This document shows, piece by piece, positions 7,900 through 17,727 of a stretch of 64,000 nucleotides of DNA. Each line of letters opens with the position of its first letter. The first letter of the stretch is position 1. Made by a program: the position numbers and the translations under genes. The stretch is from Polaribacter filamentus (GTDB lineage Bacteria > Bacteroidota > Bacteroidia > Flavobacteriales > Flavobacteriaceae). The stretch lies in the NCBI RefSeq assembly GCF_002943715.1, contig NZ_MQUA01000013.1, positions 2,989,501-3,053,500 on the forward strand, in the 5' to 3' direction. The notes under the pieces are model-generated. The model was not told where the DNA came from, made no database searches, and saw only the letters and a program-made list of their open reading frames with translations.

Positions 7900-8079
7900 T
7901 TTGTTTTAGGATAAAATAATTTTATCAGAAAAACCCTCATTTAGTACGCTTTTTAAAGCTGATTTAATTATTAATTTATTATTTTTGAAGAAACCCATTT
8001 CTACTTTATCCGAATATTGCAACAAATTAGTAGACTTTGCGTCCAATTTAAAACATAATTATTAACTAAATAAAAATCG

Positions 8080-9414
8080 ATGAAGAAAAATATTTTATCT
8101 CTTGCTTCCGCTATGCTATTTGTATTTTCTACAAATGCACAAAAGGTAGAGTTTGAAGAGTACAATTTGGATAACGGAATGCACGTTATTTTACACAAAG
8201 ATACTTCTGCTCCCGTAGTTGTAACCTCTGTAATGTATCATGTAGGTGCTAAAGATGAGCAACCAGGAAGAACAGGAATGGCACATTTTTTTGAGCATTT
8301 ATTGTTTGAAGGAACAGAAAACATTAAAAAAGGCGAATGGTTTAAAATGGTTTCTTCTAATGGTGGAAGAAATAATGCCAATACTACAGACGACAGAACT
8401 TATTATTATGAAATTTTTCCGTCTAATAAATTAGAGCTAGGTTTATGGATGGAATCTGAACGTTTATTGCACCCAATTATTGGGCAAGATGGCGTTGACA
8501 CCCAAAATGAAGTTGTAAAAGAAGAGAAAAGATTGCGAGTAGACAATCAGCCTTATTCTCGTTTTTTAGAATATGTAAAAGAAAATATTTTTAAAAACCA
8601 TCCTTATAAAGGCACAACTATTGGTAAAATGGAAGATTTAGATGCAGCTACTTTAGAGGAGTTTTTGGCATTTAACAAAAAGTTTTACGTGCCAAATAAC
8701 GCAACTTTGGTTGTTGCTGGTGATATTGATATAGCTTCTGCAAAAAAAATGATTCAAGATTATTTTGGACCGATTCCAAAAGGTTCAGAAATAAGTAAAG
8801 ATTTCCCTATGGAAGATCCAATTACAGAAACAATAAATGCTAAAGGATACGACCCCAACATTCAAATTCCTGCAATTATGGCCGCATATAGAACGCCGTC
8901 TATGAAGACAAGAGATTCAAGAATTTTAGATATGATTTCATCATACTTAAGTGCTGGAAAAAGTTCTGTTTTGTACAAAAAATTAGTTGATGAGAAAAAA
9001 ATGGCTTTGCAAGCAGGTGCAATTAATGCTAGTCAAGAAGATTATGGTACCTATATCTTATTTGGTTTACCACAAGGTGAAACTAAATTAGAGGATATTG
9101 TTAAAGAAATTGATGAAGAAATTACAAAAATGCAAACGGAATTAATTTCAGAAAGAGATTATCAAAAATTGCAAAATCAATTTGAAAATAATTTTGTAAA
9201 CTCCAATTCTAGTGTAGAAGGTATTGCAAACTCTTTAGCTCGCTACAATGTGTTGTTCGGAGATACAAATTTAATCAATACAGAAATTGATATTTACAGA
9301 TCAATTACAAGAGAAGATATTCAGGCCGTTGCAAAGAAATATTTGAATCCTAATCAGCGATTAATTTTAGAATATTTACCAGAAAAAAATAATATAGCTA
9401 CAATCATTGATTAA
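8080..9414 (+). CDS. M16 family zinc metallopeptidase (catalytic partner), secreted
   Basis: 444 residues with a signal peptide (MKKNILSLASAMLFVFSTNAQ). The inverted zinc motif HxxEH is HFFEH at 69-73 and the third ligand lies in NEVVKEEK near 143-150. So this is the active subunit of an M16B-type pair acting in the periplasm or at the outer membrane. The next gene, 23 bases downstream, is the partner that lacks the zinc motif; such pairs form a peptidase clamp on unfolded peptides. The substrate is not evident from the sequence. Confidence 0.93.
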   Translation: MKKNILSLASAMLFVFSTNAQKVEFEEYNLDNGMHVILHKDTSAPVVVTSVMYHVGAKDEQPGRTGMAHFFEHLLFEGTENIKKGEWFKMVSSNGGRNNANTTDDRTYYYEIFPSNKLELGLWMESERLLHPIIGQDGVDTQNEVVKEEKRLRVDNQPYSRFLEYVKENIFKNHPYKGTTIGKMEDLDAATLEEFLAFNKKFYVPNNATLVVAGDIDIASAKKMIQDYFGPIPKGSEISKDFPMEDPITETINAKGYDPNIQIPAIMAAYRTPSMKTRDSRILDMISSYLSAGKSSVLYKKLVDEKKMALQAGAINASQEDYGTYILFGLPQGETKLEDIVKEIDEEITKMQTELISERDYQKLQNQFENNFVNSNSSVEGIANSLARYNVLFGDTNLINTEIDIYRSITREDIQAVAKKYLNPNQRLILEYLPEKNNIATIID

Positions 9415-9437
9415 TTTCTTAAAATAAGACACAAATT

Positions 9438-11486
9438 ATGAAAACAAAAATTTTATCATTACTAGCATTTTTTCTAGTATCTGTTTCTATAAATGCGCAG
9501 ATAGATAGAAGCAAAATGCCAAAACCAGGACCAGATCCTGAAATTAAATTGGGCACCCCAAACACCTTTACATTAACCAATGGTTTAAAGGTAATTATGG
9601 TAGAAAACAATAAACTACCAAGAGCATCTGCTAGTTTAACTATTGATAATAAACCTTATTTTGAAGGCGAAATTGCTGGAGTTTCTAGCATGATGGGAAG
9701 CTTATTAGGTCGCGGAACTACAAACATCAGTAAAGATGAATTTAATGAAAAAGTAGATTTTCTAGGAGCCAATGTATCCTTTTTTAGTTCAGGCGCTTAT
9801 GCATCTTCATTAAAAAAATACTTTCCAGAAATTTTAGGATTAATGGCAGATGGCGTTAAAAACTCTCAATTTACGCAAGAAGAATTTGATAAAGAAGTAC
9901 AAATTACTTTAGACGGTTTAAAATCTAATGAAAAAAATGTTACTTCTGCTGCTAGACGTGTAGAAAATGTATTAACGTATGGCAAAAATCACCCTTTTGG
10001 AGAATTTACATCAAAAGAAAGTGTAAACAAAATTACCTTAGAGGATGTTAAAAACAACTACAATAGCTACTTTAAACCAAACAATGCATATTTGGTTATA
10101 GAAGGTGACATTGATACAAAAGAAATAGAAAAGTTAGTAAAAAGTATATTTTCTAATTGGAAAAAAGGAGAAATTCCTTTATATACAATACCAGGAACTG
10201 AAAGTGTAGCAACTACAGAAATTAATTTTATTGATATGCAAAACGCGGTACAATCAGAAATTGCTGTAATTAATAATGTAGACTTAACTTTAGGTGATAA
10301 AGATTATTATGCAGCATTAATGGCAAGTAATATTCTTGGTGGTGGGGGTACTGCACGTTTATTTATGAATTTACGTGAAGATAAAGGTTATACTTACGGT
10401 TCTTATGCTAGCCTAAGACAAGATAAATATGCTGGTACTTTTAGAGCAACTGCAAGTGTTAGAAACGTGGTTACAGACAGTTCTGTAGTAGAAATTCAAA
10501 AAGAGATTAACAGAATTAGATATGAAAAAGTAACGTCAGAAGAATTAAAGAATTCTAAAGAAGAATACATTGGTGGCTTTGTAATGGATGTACAAAAACC
10601 TAGAACTGTTGCTAATTTTGCTTTAAATATAGAACGCTATAATTTACCAAAAGACTTCTATGCAAATTACATTAAAAATATTAAAGCAGTCACTTTAGAT
10701 GATGTCCAAAATGCTGCAATAAAATATTTTAGAGGAGATAAAGCTAAAATTATTATAACAGGAAAAGGAATTGATGTTCTTAAAAACCTGGAAAACACAG
10801 ATTACGTTATTAAATATTTTGATACATATGGTAATCCTACAGAAAAACCAGCAATGACGTTACCAATTCCAGAGGGTATGACGGCTGCAAATGTAATTGA
10901 CAAGTACATAACTGCTATTGGTGGTGAAGATAAAGTAATGGCAATAAAAACAACTATGATGGTTGCAAATGCAACAATTCAGGGTACTCCTTTAGTAATG
11001 ACAAGCAAATCTTCTGCACCTAATAAAATATCGCAAGAAATAGCTGTAATGGGCAATGTGATGCAAAAATCTATTTTTGATGGCGAAAAAGGCTATTCTG
11101 AAAGCAGAGGTCAGCGCACAGATATGGAAGGTGATGATTTAGAAGAAGCAAAAGAAGGTAATGCTATTATTAGTGATTTAAATTATAAATCTGGCACATT
11201 GTTAAGAATTGAACCTATTGATGGTAGAAATACTATTGTTTTAAAACACAAAGACAATGAGGTTTTCTACGATATGGAAACGGGTTTAAAAGTAAAATCT
11301 ATAAAAGTTACCAAAGGTCCAGACGGAGCAGATGTAAAGATTCCTACTCTCTTTTCTGATTACAAAGAAGTAAACGGAGTTAAATTTCCATATTCTATAA
11401 TTCAAAAGATGGGACCAATGGAATTGAATTTCGAAATTCAAGAAATAAAAGTAAATGAAGGTGTTACAGATGCTGATTTTAAATAA
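9438..11486 (+). CDS. M16 family peptidase-like protein, non-catalytic partner with extra C-terminal domain
   Basis: 682 residues with a signal peptide (MKTKILSLLAFFLVSVSINAQ). Two M16 halves follow, but where the catalytic partner has HFFEH this protein has GVSSMMGSLLGRGT, so no zinc site. The second half keeps GGGGTARLFMNLREDKGYTYG near 300-320, the substrate-binding R/Y region. After about residue 480 an additional domain of about 190 residues (IDKYITAIGGEDKVMAIKT onward) resembles the lipoprotein-carrier-like beta fold often attached to these proteins. Co-transcribed with the catalytic gene. Confidence 0.9.
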   Translation: MKTKILSLLAFFLVSVSINAQIDRSKMPKPGPDPEIKLGTPNTFTLTNGLKVIMVENNKLPRASASLTIDNKPYFEGEIAGVSSMMGSLLGRGTTNISKDEFNEKVDFLGANVSFFSSGAYASSLKKYFPEILGLMADGVKNSQFTQEEFDKEVQITLDGLKSNEKNVTSAARRVENVLTYGKNHPFGEFTSKESVNKITLEDVKNNYNSYFKPNNAYLVIEGDIDTKEIEKLVKSIFSNWKKGEIPLYTIPGTESVATTEINFIDMQNAVQSEIAVINNVDLTLGDKDYYAALMASNILGGGGTARLFMNLREDKGYTYGSYASLRQDKYAGTFRATASVRNVVTDSSVVEIQKEINRIRYEKVTSEELKNSKEEYIGGFVMDVQKPRTVANFALNIERYNLPKDFYANYIKNIKAVTLDDVQNAAIKYFRGDKAKIIITGKGIDVLKNLENTDYVIKYFDTYGNPTEKPAMTLPIPEGMTAANVIDKYITAIGGEDKVMAIKTTMMVANATIQGTPLVMTSKSSAPNKISQEIAVMGNVMQKSIFDGEKGYSESRGQRTDMEGDDLEEAKEGNAIISDLNYKSGTLLRIEPIDGRNTIVLKHKDNEVFYDMETGLKVKSIKVTKGPDGADVKIPTLFSDYKEVNGVKFPYSIIQKMGPMELNFEIQEIKVNEGVTDADFK

Positions 11487-11506
11487 AATTCTTTAAATAC
11501 TATTTT

Positions 11507-11541
11507 AAAAAGAGTCAAAACATTCAGTTTTGGCTCTTTTT
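11507..11541 (+). terminator. Terminator after the M16 pair
   Basis: AAAAGAGTCAAAAC pairs with GTTTTGGCTCTTTT around a short ATTCA loop, one internal mismatch, followed by T residues. Lies 20 bases after the stop and also faces the convergent transporter gene. Confidence 0.8.
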
Positions 11542-11563
11542 ATTTGAGAACTATTTCTTAAAA

Positions 11564-12436
11564 CTACTTTTTTTTATTTACCAAATACACACCAAATAAA
11601 ATAATTACACCTGCAAAAAACTGAATTAAATCAAGTTTTTCGCCATCTAAAATTCCCCAAAAAACAGCAACAATAGGAATTAAATAAGTTACGGATGATG
11701 CAAATATTGGCGATGCTAAATGCACCATTTTATTATAAAATACTTTTGCCACGCCGGTTCCTAAAACTGCTAAAATGGCAAGATAACCTAGTGCATTCAT
11801 TTTGGTTTCTGTATATTCGAAAGTGCTAAAAAAATCTGTAAAAAGCAAAACTATAAAAGCCGGAATTACTAACAACAAAAAATTACCAGCCACAATACTT
11901 AATGCACTAATATCTGATAAATGTTTCTTTACAATATTTACATTAAAAGCGTATCCAACAGAAGCAATTACAACTAATATTGAAAACCAATAATTTTGAT
12001 TCGGGTTTAAATCTGAACCTTTTAAAATCAATAAAACGGTACCAATTAAGCCAATAAAGATCCCTATAAATTGTTGCTTTTTAAACGAAAACCCAAAAAC
12101 TAAGACACCAACAATAAATGTATTAAATGGCGTTAAGGAATTTAAAATAGAAGTAATAGAACTATCGATTCCAGAAACAGCAAATGCAAATGCAAATACA
12201 GGAAAAAAAGTACCCAAAAGTGCTGTAGAAAGAATGTGTTTATAATGTTTTTTCTTGATCTCTTTTAAACTCTTAAAACCAATCATCAAAAGAAATAAAC
12301 CAGCAATTAAAATACGCAAAGCACCTAATTGAACTGGAGTTAACCCAATTAACGCTTTTTTCATCAGAATAAAAGAACTTCCCCAAACTAATGAAAGTAA
12401 GACCAAATACAACCACTTTTTTTGTTGAATATTCAT
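11564..12436 (-). CDS. EamA/DMT family transporter
   Basis: 290 residues with ten hydrophobic segments in two EamA repeats. The first repeat starts LVWGSSFILMKKAL and the second lies near WFSILVVIASVGYAFNVN. This drug/metabolite transporter superfamily exports small metabolites such as amino acids across the inner membrane; the substrate cannot be told here. The frame is open to a GTG at 12457, but the ATG at 12436 (MNIQQKKWLYLVLL) gives the normal start of the first membrane helix. Monocistronic, convergent with the M16 genes. Confidence 0.88.
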   Translation of the reverse strand: MNIQQKKWLYLVLLSLVWGSSFILMKKALIGLTPVQLGALRILIAGLFLLMIGFKSLKEIKKKHYKHILSTALLGTFFPVFAFAFAVSGIDSSITSILNSLTPFNTFIVGVLVFGFSFKKQQFIGIFIGLIGTVLLILKGSDLNPNQNYWFSILVVIASVGYAFNVNIVKKHLSDISALSIVAGNFLLLVIPAFIVLLFTDFFSTFEYTETKMNALGYLAILAVLGTGVAKVFYNKMVHLASPIFASSVTYLIPIVAVFWGILDGEKLDLIQFFAGVIILFGVYLVNKKK

Positions 12437-12592
12437 AAGTTTGATTAAATTTTGCACAAAAGTCTACTAATTATTTAAATACATGCTTTATTGTTGATAA
12501 ATTTGTTTAATATATCAATCATAATATCTGATACCCCTTAAAAAGGATTGTAAACGATTAAAAAATTAGTAAAAACCTATAAAATTTATCCA

Positions 12593-13039
12593 ATGAAAGT
12601 TCAAAAAATCATATTCTCGATTGCAATTGCTTGTTTTATTTTAACTGGATGCAAAAATGAAGCACCCGAAGAAGTGAAAAAAGAAAATGTTTCTTTAGCT
12701 ATTTCCGGAATGACTTGCGAAATTGGTTGTGCAAAAACCATTCAATCTAAATTATCTAAAAAAGAAGGTGTTTTAGGTGCTAAAGTTATTTTTACAGACA
12801 GCATCGCAAACATTGAGTTTGATGCAAATAAAACATCCAAAGAAGATTTAATTGCTTTTGTAAGCGGTATTGCTGGAGGCGAACTATACAAAGCTTCAGA
12901 ATCTTTCAACAAAGTTAAAACTTCTAACAAAGCACATATTTGTTCTGATGCTTGCAAAGATAGCTGCGAAATGAAAGCAAAAAAAACACCTTGTAAAGAG
13001 GATTGTAAAATGGATTGTTGCGCTGATAAAAAAAGTTAG
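12593..13039 (+). CDS. HMA-domain lipoprotein with Cys-rich metal-binding tail
   Basis: 148 residues. A lipoprotein signal ends at LTGC (Cys20). Residues 33-105 form a heavy-metal-associated ferredoxin-like domain, but the metal loop is GMTCEIGC (Cys42, Cys46), a CxxxC instead of the usual CxxC. The tail has seven cysteines at 117, 121, 125, 134, 138, 142 and 143, mostly spaced by four residues, which would line one face of a helix. It is likely to bind a soft metal (copper, zinc or similar) in the periplasm or on the outer membrane. A decayed second copy lies at 17728-18089. Confidence 0.85.
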   Translation: MKVQKIIFSIAIACFILTGCKNEAPEEVKKENVSLAISGMTCEIGCAKTIQSKLSKKEGVLGAKVIFTDSIANIEFDANKTSKEDLIAFVSGIAGGELYKASESFNKVKTSNKAHICSDACKDSCEMKAKKTPCKEDCKMDCCADKKS

Positions 13040-13061
13040 ATTAAAATAAAAAATTAAAAAA

Positions 13062-13098
13062 GAAGCCGCCTCAATTCTAAAGTTGAGGCGGCTTTTTT
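13062..13098 (+). terminator. Terminator after the HMA lipoprotein
   Basis: GAAGCCGCCTCAATT and the complementary AGTTGAGGCGGCTTTTTT form a strong GC-rich hairpin followed by T residues, starting 22 bases after the stop. Confidence 0.9.
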
Positions 13099-13271
13099 AT
13101 TGTTTAGAACTAAGCTAAAACCATTTAAAAAAAATTGTTAAATAATTATTTTTTTATCTCTATCTCCATAATCATATTGTCGAATTCATGGTATATTTAA
13201 TAATTTACAAAATATTAACATACCTTATAAATACTTAATAATCAGTTAACCCAAAGAAATGAATTCTAAAT

Positions 13272-13279
13272 TACTTTTG
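13272..13279 (+). promoter_or_regulatory. -7 box of a Bacteroidetes promoter
   Basis: TACTTTTG matches TAnnTTTG exactly and lies 31 bases before the ATG of the T9SS beta-helix gene. No clear TTG -33 element is seen at the expected distance. Confidence 0.5.
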
Positions 13280-13310
13280 TGGCTTAAATAAACAATAAAT
13301 AATTTTTATT

Positions 13311-14711
13311 ATGAAAAAAATCTTACTTTTTTGTGTTCTTTTTGCAAGTACTTTGGCTTTCAGCCAAGTTACTATGTTAACGACAAATACTACTTGGTCT
13401 GGAGATGAAACTTTAAATGGAAAAGTTGTTGTTAATGCTGGTGTAACATTAACTATTCAACCAGGAACCGTTATTAAAGCTGTTTTTAAATCAGATCCTG
13501 TTGATGCATCTGCCTTAGTTGTAGCTAAAGGTGGTAAAATTATTGCTAACGGAACTGCTGCTTTACCAATTATATTCACTACTGAATATGATGCACTTAC
13601 TTCTGCAAATGTTGCTTCTGGCACTTATGTAGCTCCAAATCATAACTTAGATTTAGGTGGTCTTTGGGGAGGAGTTATTGTTTTAGGTAACAACGTAATT
13701 GGCGCAGGTGCTAATAACACTGCAAATATTGAAGGTATTGCTGCTGGCCAAACTTGGACAAACTATGGTGGTTCTGCTACAGATGATAATTCAGGCTCTT
13801 TAAAATATGTATCTGTTCGTCATGGAGGCGCTACAATTGCTAATGGTGATGAAATAAACGGACTTACACTTGGTGGTGTTGGTAATGGAACTGTTATTGA
13901 AAACATTGAAATTATTTCTAATGCTGATGATGGTATTGAAATATTTGGAGGTAATGTTAATGTTGATAAGATATTAGTTTACAACTCAACTGATGATGCT
14001 ATTGATTTAGATCAAGCTTATTCTGGTACCATTACAAACGCTTATGTTGCAATGGGTGAAATTGGAGATAATGTATTTGAAATAGATGGTACAGAATCAA
14101 CTTCTAATCCTGTGGTTACTGGTTCTTACACAATTATTGGTGTAACGGCTATTGGTAATGCAAACGTTGCTCAATCTGATACTTATGGTCATTGGAAAGC
14201 TTCTGCTATGGGCGCTAACAATAATATTGTATTTAAAGGATTTAAGGCTGGAAATAAAATTGAAGGCATTGATGCTACTACTTTTGGGAATGGAACACTT
14301 ACTTTTTCTAACCTAGATTTTGTGACTACAAATACTCTTGCTTCTATTTCAACTTCATTAACAAGTGATCATGCTGAAATTCTTTCTGCGCAAGCTCCAG
14401 GAAGTGGATCTACAGAAGAACATTTCTATCCTTGGACAGCTTATTTTACAAGTGGTAAGGGTACTTTAAGTGTTGAAGAAAATATCGTTAAAACTGAGTT
14501 TTCTGTTTATCCTAATCCATTTAGCAATAACCTAAATGTTTCTGGACAAATTAAAGTTGAAGCTTTAAAATTATACAACATTACTGGTCAACTAGTAAAA
14601 CAAAACAAAAATTCAAATTCAATTAACGTTTCTGAATTAGCTAAAGGAGTATACATTCTTGAAGTTACTTCTGATTCTACAAGAGAGGTTAAAAGAGTAA
14701 TTAAAAATTAA
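13311..14711 (+). CDS. Secreted right-handed beta-helix protein with T9SS sorting domain
   Basis: 466 residues. A signal peptide (about 1-19, ending AFSQ) precedes a long repetitive beta-solenoid region with Asn/Gly turns (ADDGIEIFGGNVNVDKILV, STDDAIDLDQAYSGT), typical of right-handed parallel beta-helix proteins. The last 75 residues, from VYPNPFSNNL to EVKRVIKN, are a type IX secretion sorting domain, so it is exported across the outer membrane and probably cell-surface bound. It resembles the lipoprotein at 18158-19327 in the helix region. It precedes a TonB receptor gene with its own promoter. The ligand or enzyme activity is not known. Confidence 0.88.
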   Translation: MKKILLFCVLFASTLAFSQVTMLTTNTTWSGDETLNGKVVVNAGVTLTIQPGTVIKAVFKSDPVDASALVVAKGGKIIANGTAALPIIFTTEYDALTSANVASGTYVAPNHNLDLGGLWGGVIVLGNNVIGAGANNTANIEGIAAGQTWTNYGGSATDDNSGSLKYVSVRHGGATIANGDEINGLTLGGVGNGTVIENIEIISNADDGIEIFGGNVNVDKILVYNSTDDAIDLDQAYSGTITNAYVAMGEIGDNVFEIDGTESTSNPVVTGSYTIIGVTAIGNANVAQSDTYGHWKASAMGANNNIVFKGFKAGNKIEGIDATTFGNGTLTFSNLDFVTTNTLASISTSLTSDHAEILSAQAPGSGSTEEHFYPWTAYFTSGKGTLSVEENIVKTEFSVYPNPFSNNLNVSGQIKVEALKLYNITGQLVKQNKNSNSINVSELAKGVYILEVTSDSTREVKRVIKN

Positions 14712-14744
14712 TTATATTTTAATATAATTTAATCATTTAATTTA

Positions 14745-14776
14745 AAGAGCTTTAGTTAACTAAAGCTCTTTTTTGT
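14745..14776 (+). terminator. Terminator after the T9SS beta-helix gene
   Basis: AAAGAGCTTTAG and CTAAAGCTCTTT form a perfect 12-base stem around TTAA, followed by T residues. Confidence 0.88.
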
Positions 14777-14812
14777 TTACGTTAATTTAACGTTCAATAT
14801 CCTGAATAATAA

Positions 14813-14820
14813 TACTTTTG
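14813..14820 (+). promoter_or_regulatory. -7 box for the TonB receptor gene
   Basis: TACTTTTG, identical to the box in front of the partner gene at 13272, lies 33 bases before the start. It suggests the receptor has its own promoter downstream of the terminator at 14745. Confidence 0.55.
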
Positions 14821-14853
14821 TCTCCTTATATCTTAAATAAATAATTTATAATT

Positions 14854-17685
14854 ATGAAATATATTTTAACTTTACTTCTATTATTTAGTATTAGTACTTT
14901 TTCTCAATCTATAACAGGTGTTGTTATGGATGGTGAGTTTAACGAGTCTTTACCATTTGCCAGTATTTTAGTAAAAGGTACAACAAACGGTGCAAATACA
15001 GATATTGATGGTAAATTCCAAATAAAAGTTCAACCCGGAACTTATACACTAGTATTCTCTTTTGTTGGCTATGCAACCATAGAAATGAGTGATGTTCTTG
15101 TTAAATCAAACAAAGAAACGTTTATTCAAGTAACTCTTAAAGCTGAATCCAATCAATTAGATGCAGTCATTATAAAAACAACCTCCAAAAAGAATTCAGA
15201 AGCTTCAGTTTTAAATCTTCAAAAGAGATCTATTAACTTAGTTGATGGTTTATCAATTCAAGCAATTAAAAAAGCTGGTGATAGTGATGTTGCAAGTGCA
15301 ATTAAAAGAGTTCCAGGTATATCAGTTCAAGGTGGTAAATTTGTATATGTTCGTGGATTGGGTGACCGTTATTCAAAAACCACACTTAATGGAATGGAGT
15401 TGCCAGGTTTAGATCCAGATAGAAACACAATTCCTATGGATATTTTTCCAACAAACTTAATAGAAAATATTATTGTAAAAAAATCTGCGTCTTCTGAAAT
15501 TGGTGCTGATTTTACGGGTGGTACAGTTGATATTAACCTAAAAGATTTTTCGTTTAATCCTGAATACAATTTGAATGTTAGCACAGGATATAACCCAGAT
15601 ATGCACTTTAATAGTAATTTTTTGGCAGACGTAAAAAGCAGCACAGACTGGCGAGGCAAAGATGATGGTTCTAGAAATTTACTAATTGATCCAACTCTTG
15701 ACTTACCTCCTGCATTACCACTTCCATTAGTACCTGCAGACGAAGCAGCTATTTTAACTGAAAATACTAAAAAACTAAATAAAAATATGGCTCCTATTCA
15801 AGAAAGGAGTGATTTAAATTATAGTTTTGGCTTTTCTGCCTCAAATGGATATAAATTCAAAAAAGATGGAGAATCATCTATTGGCTATCTTGCTGCAATA
15901 AGTTATAAATCAGAAACTACTTTTTATGATGACTTTTATAGAGCAACTGTTTTTAGAACGCCAACAGATGGAACTCAAAATGACCTAATTCAGAATAGTA
16001 TTTTAGGAACAAAAAACACCTATTTAAGTACATTATTAGGAGTAACCTTTAAAGACAGTAAAAACAAAATTGCAATTAACTTTATAGATTTACAAAATGG
16101 AGAATCTAATGCTTCTAACCTTAAACGTCAAACATTTATTGAAAACCCTTACTGGGGAGAAGGAAGTGTAATAACCTATACACAAAGAAACCTTAGAAGT
16201 ATTCCTATTTATGGAAAACATAACATTGGTGACAACCTATTTACTGTAAACTGGAAATTTGCGAAATCATCATCAACATTGAATGATAAAGATTTTAGAA
16301 GAACCATTTTTGAAACAGATGAAGATGTTACTTTCTATCAAATAAGTCCAAATGCAATTGCATCTCCATCAAGATTATGGAGAGATTTGGATGAAAAAAG
16401 CACCGTGGCCAAAGTAGATTTAGAAATCCCATTTGAAACCAATATTTTTAGTGGCAAAATTAGTGCAGGAGCTTCTTACATTGGCAAAGAACGTGATTTC
16501 AGCTCTAAAAGATTTGACATATTTTATAATGGAAATAGCCAAGTTTTAGGTGGTGACCCAAATGCAATTCTTGCTGATGAAAATATCTGGGTACAATCTC
16601 CAAATTTATTTCAAACAACTACTGGTTCATATATTAAAGGAGGTTTCGAAAGAACAAATGTCTATAATTCTGAATCAAAAAATGATGCTTTCTATTTTTC
16701 ATCTGAATTAAAATTTTCAGAAATGATTAAAGCTGTTATTGGAGTTAGATTTGAAACATATCAACTTAGATATACAGGTGAAAATTTATTGGGAACAAAA
16801 TTTGAAAATGAATTATTTTTAGATGATAAAGATTTATTTTCAAACTTAAACCTAATTATTTCGCCAAATGAAAAAAGTAACATTAGAGCTTCTTATTATA
16901 AAACAACTGCAAGACCAACTTTTAGAGAGGCTTCTTCAGCATATCTAATTGACCCTGTTACAGAAACCTTTTTCCTTGGTAATCCAGATATAAAATCTTC
17001 ATATATTGATAATATAGATTTAAGATATGAAATATTTGGAAACAAAAGTGAAATGTTTGCTTTTAGTCTTTTTTCTAAAAATTTTAAAGACCCAATTGAA
17101 ATTTCTGTTGTGAGTGATGACACTCCAAATGATTTTACAGCAATTAATAACGAAAAAGCAACCGTTAGAGGTATAGAATTTGAATTAAGAAAAAATCTAT
17201 TTGTTATTAATAATTTAACATTTAATGTTAATACAAATGCTTCTTTCATTAGCGCCAAACAAACAATGAGTGATATTGAATATGACAGTAGAGTTATTTT
17301 AGCAGATCCTGGTCAAGTGATTAGCAGAGAAAGAGAGCTTCAAGGTCAATCACCTTATATGATTAATGCTGGTTTAGTAGTAAATGAAAGCGAAAAAGAA
17401 TTGGAAGTAGGTGTTTTTTATAATGTTCAAGGACCAACTTTAGAATTTGTTGGTTTTGGTGGTATTCCTGATATCTATTCAGAACCATTTCACAACCTTG
17501 ATTTTTCTGCTTCAAAAGTATTTAATGGAGAGAGTATCAGTAAGAAAATAACATTAAAAGCTAATAATATTTTACAAGACAAAAGAGAAAGTAACTATGT
17601 TTGGAATGATGAAAAAAGTGGTTTATTTAGAAGTTTTTCACCAGGAATATTATTTTCTTTAGGGGTTAGTATTACTTTTAATTAA
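14854..17685 (+). CDS. TonB-dependent outer-membrane receptor with carboxypeptidase-like N-terminal domain
   Basis: 943 residues. Signal peptide to FSQS (about 18), then a carboxypeptidase-regulatory-like beta-sandwich (SITGVVMDGEFNESLPFASILVKGTTNGANTD pattern, about 18-105). The plug follows (VASAIKRVPGISVQGGKFVYVRGLGDRYSKTTLNGMELP, about 145-185), then a large 22-strand barrel ending in ILFSLGVSITFN. Such receptors import a ligand with energy from TonB-ExbBD. It is paralogous to the receptor at 19446-22160. No SusD partner is present; the accompanying gene is a beta-helix protein. Substrate unknown. Confidence 0.93.
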   Translation: MKYILTLLLLFSISTFSQSITGVVMDGEFNESLPFASILVKGTTNGANTDIDGKFQIKVQPGTYTLVFSFVGYATIEMSDVLVKSNKETFIQVTLKAESNQLDAVIIKTTSKKNSEASVLNLQKRSINLVDGLSIQAIKKAGDSDVASAIKRVPGISVQGGKFVYVRGLGDRYSKTTLNGMELPGLDPDRNTIPMDIFPTNLIENIIVKKSASSEIGADFTGGTVDINLKDFSFNPEYNLNVSTGYNPDMHFNSNFLADVKSSTDWRGKDDGSRNLLIDPTLDLPPALPLPLVPADEAAILTENTKKLNKNMAPIQERSDLNYSFGFSASNGYKFKKDGESSIGYLAAISYKSETTFYDDFYRATVFRTPTDGTQNDLIQNSILGTKNTYLSTLLGVTFKDSKNKIAINFIDLQNGESNASNLKRQTFIENPYWGEGSVITYTQRNLRSIPIYGKHNIGDNLFTVNWKFAKSSSTLNDKDFRRTIFETDEDVTFYQISPNAIASPSRLWRDLDEKSTVAKVDLEIPFETNIFSGKISAGASYIGKERDFSSKRFDIFYNGNSQVLGGDPNAILADENIWVQSPNLFQTTTGSYIKGGFERTNVYNSESKNDAFYFSSELKFSEMIKAVIGVRFETYQLRYTGENLLGTKFENELFLDDKDLFSNLNLIISPNEKSNIRASYYKTTARPTFREASSAYLIDPVTETFFLGNPDIKSSYIDNIDLRYEIFGNKSEMFAFSLFSKNFKDPIEISVVSDDTPNDFTAINNEKATVRGIEFELRKNLFVINNLTFNVNTNASFISAKQTMSDIEYDSRVILADPGQVISRERELQGQSPYMINAGLVVNESEKELEVGVFYNVQGPTLEFVGFGGIPDIYSEPFHNLDFSASKVFNGESISKKITLKANNILQDKRESNYVWNDEKSGLFRSFSPGILFSLGVSITFN

Positions 17686-17727
17686 ACTTATTGCAAAAAA
17701 ATAATTAGCAAAAGTAGATTTGCCAGT

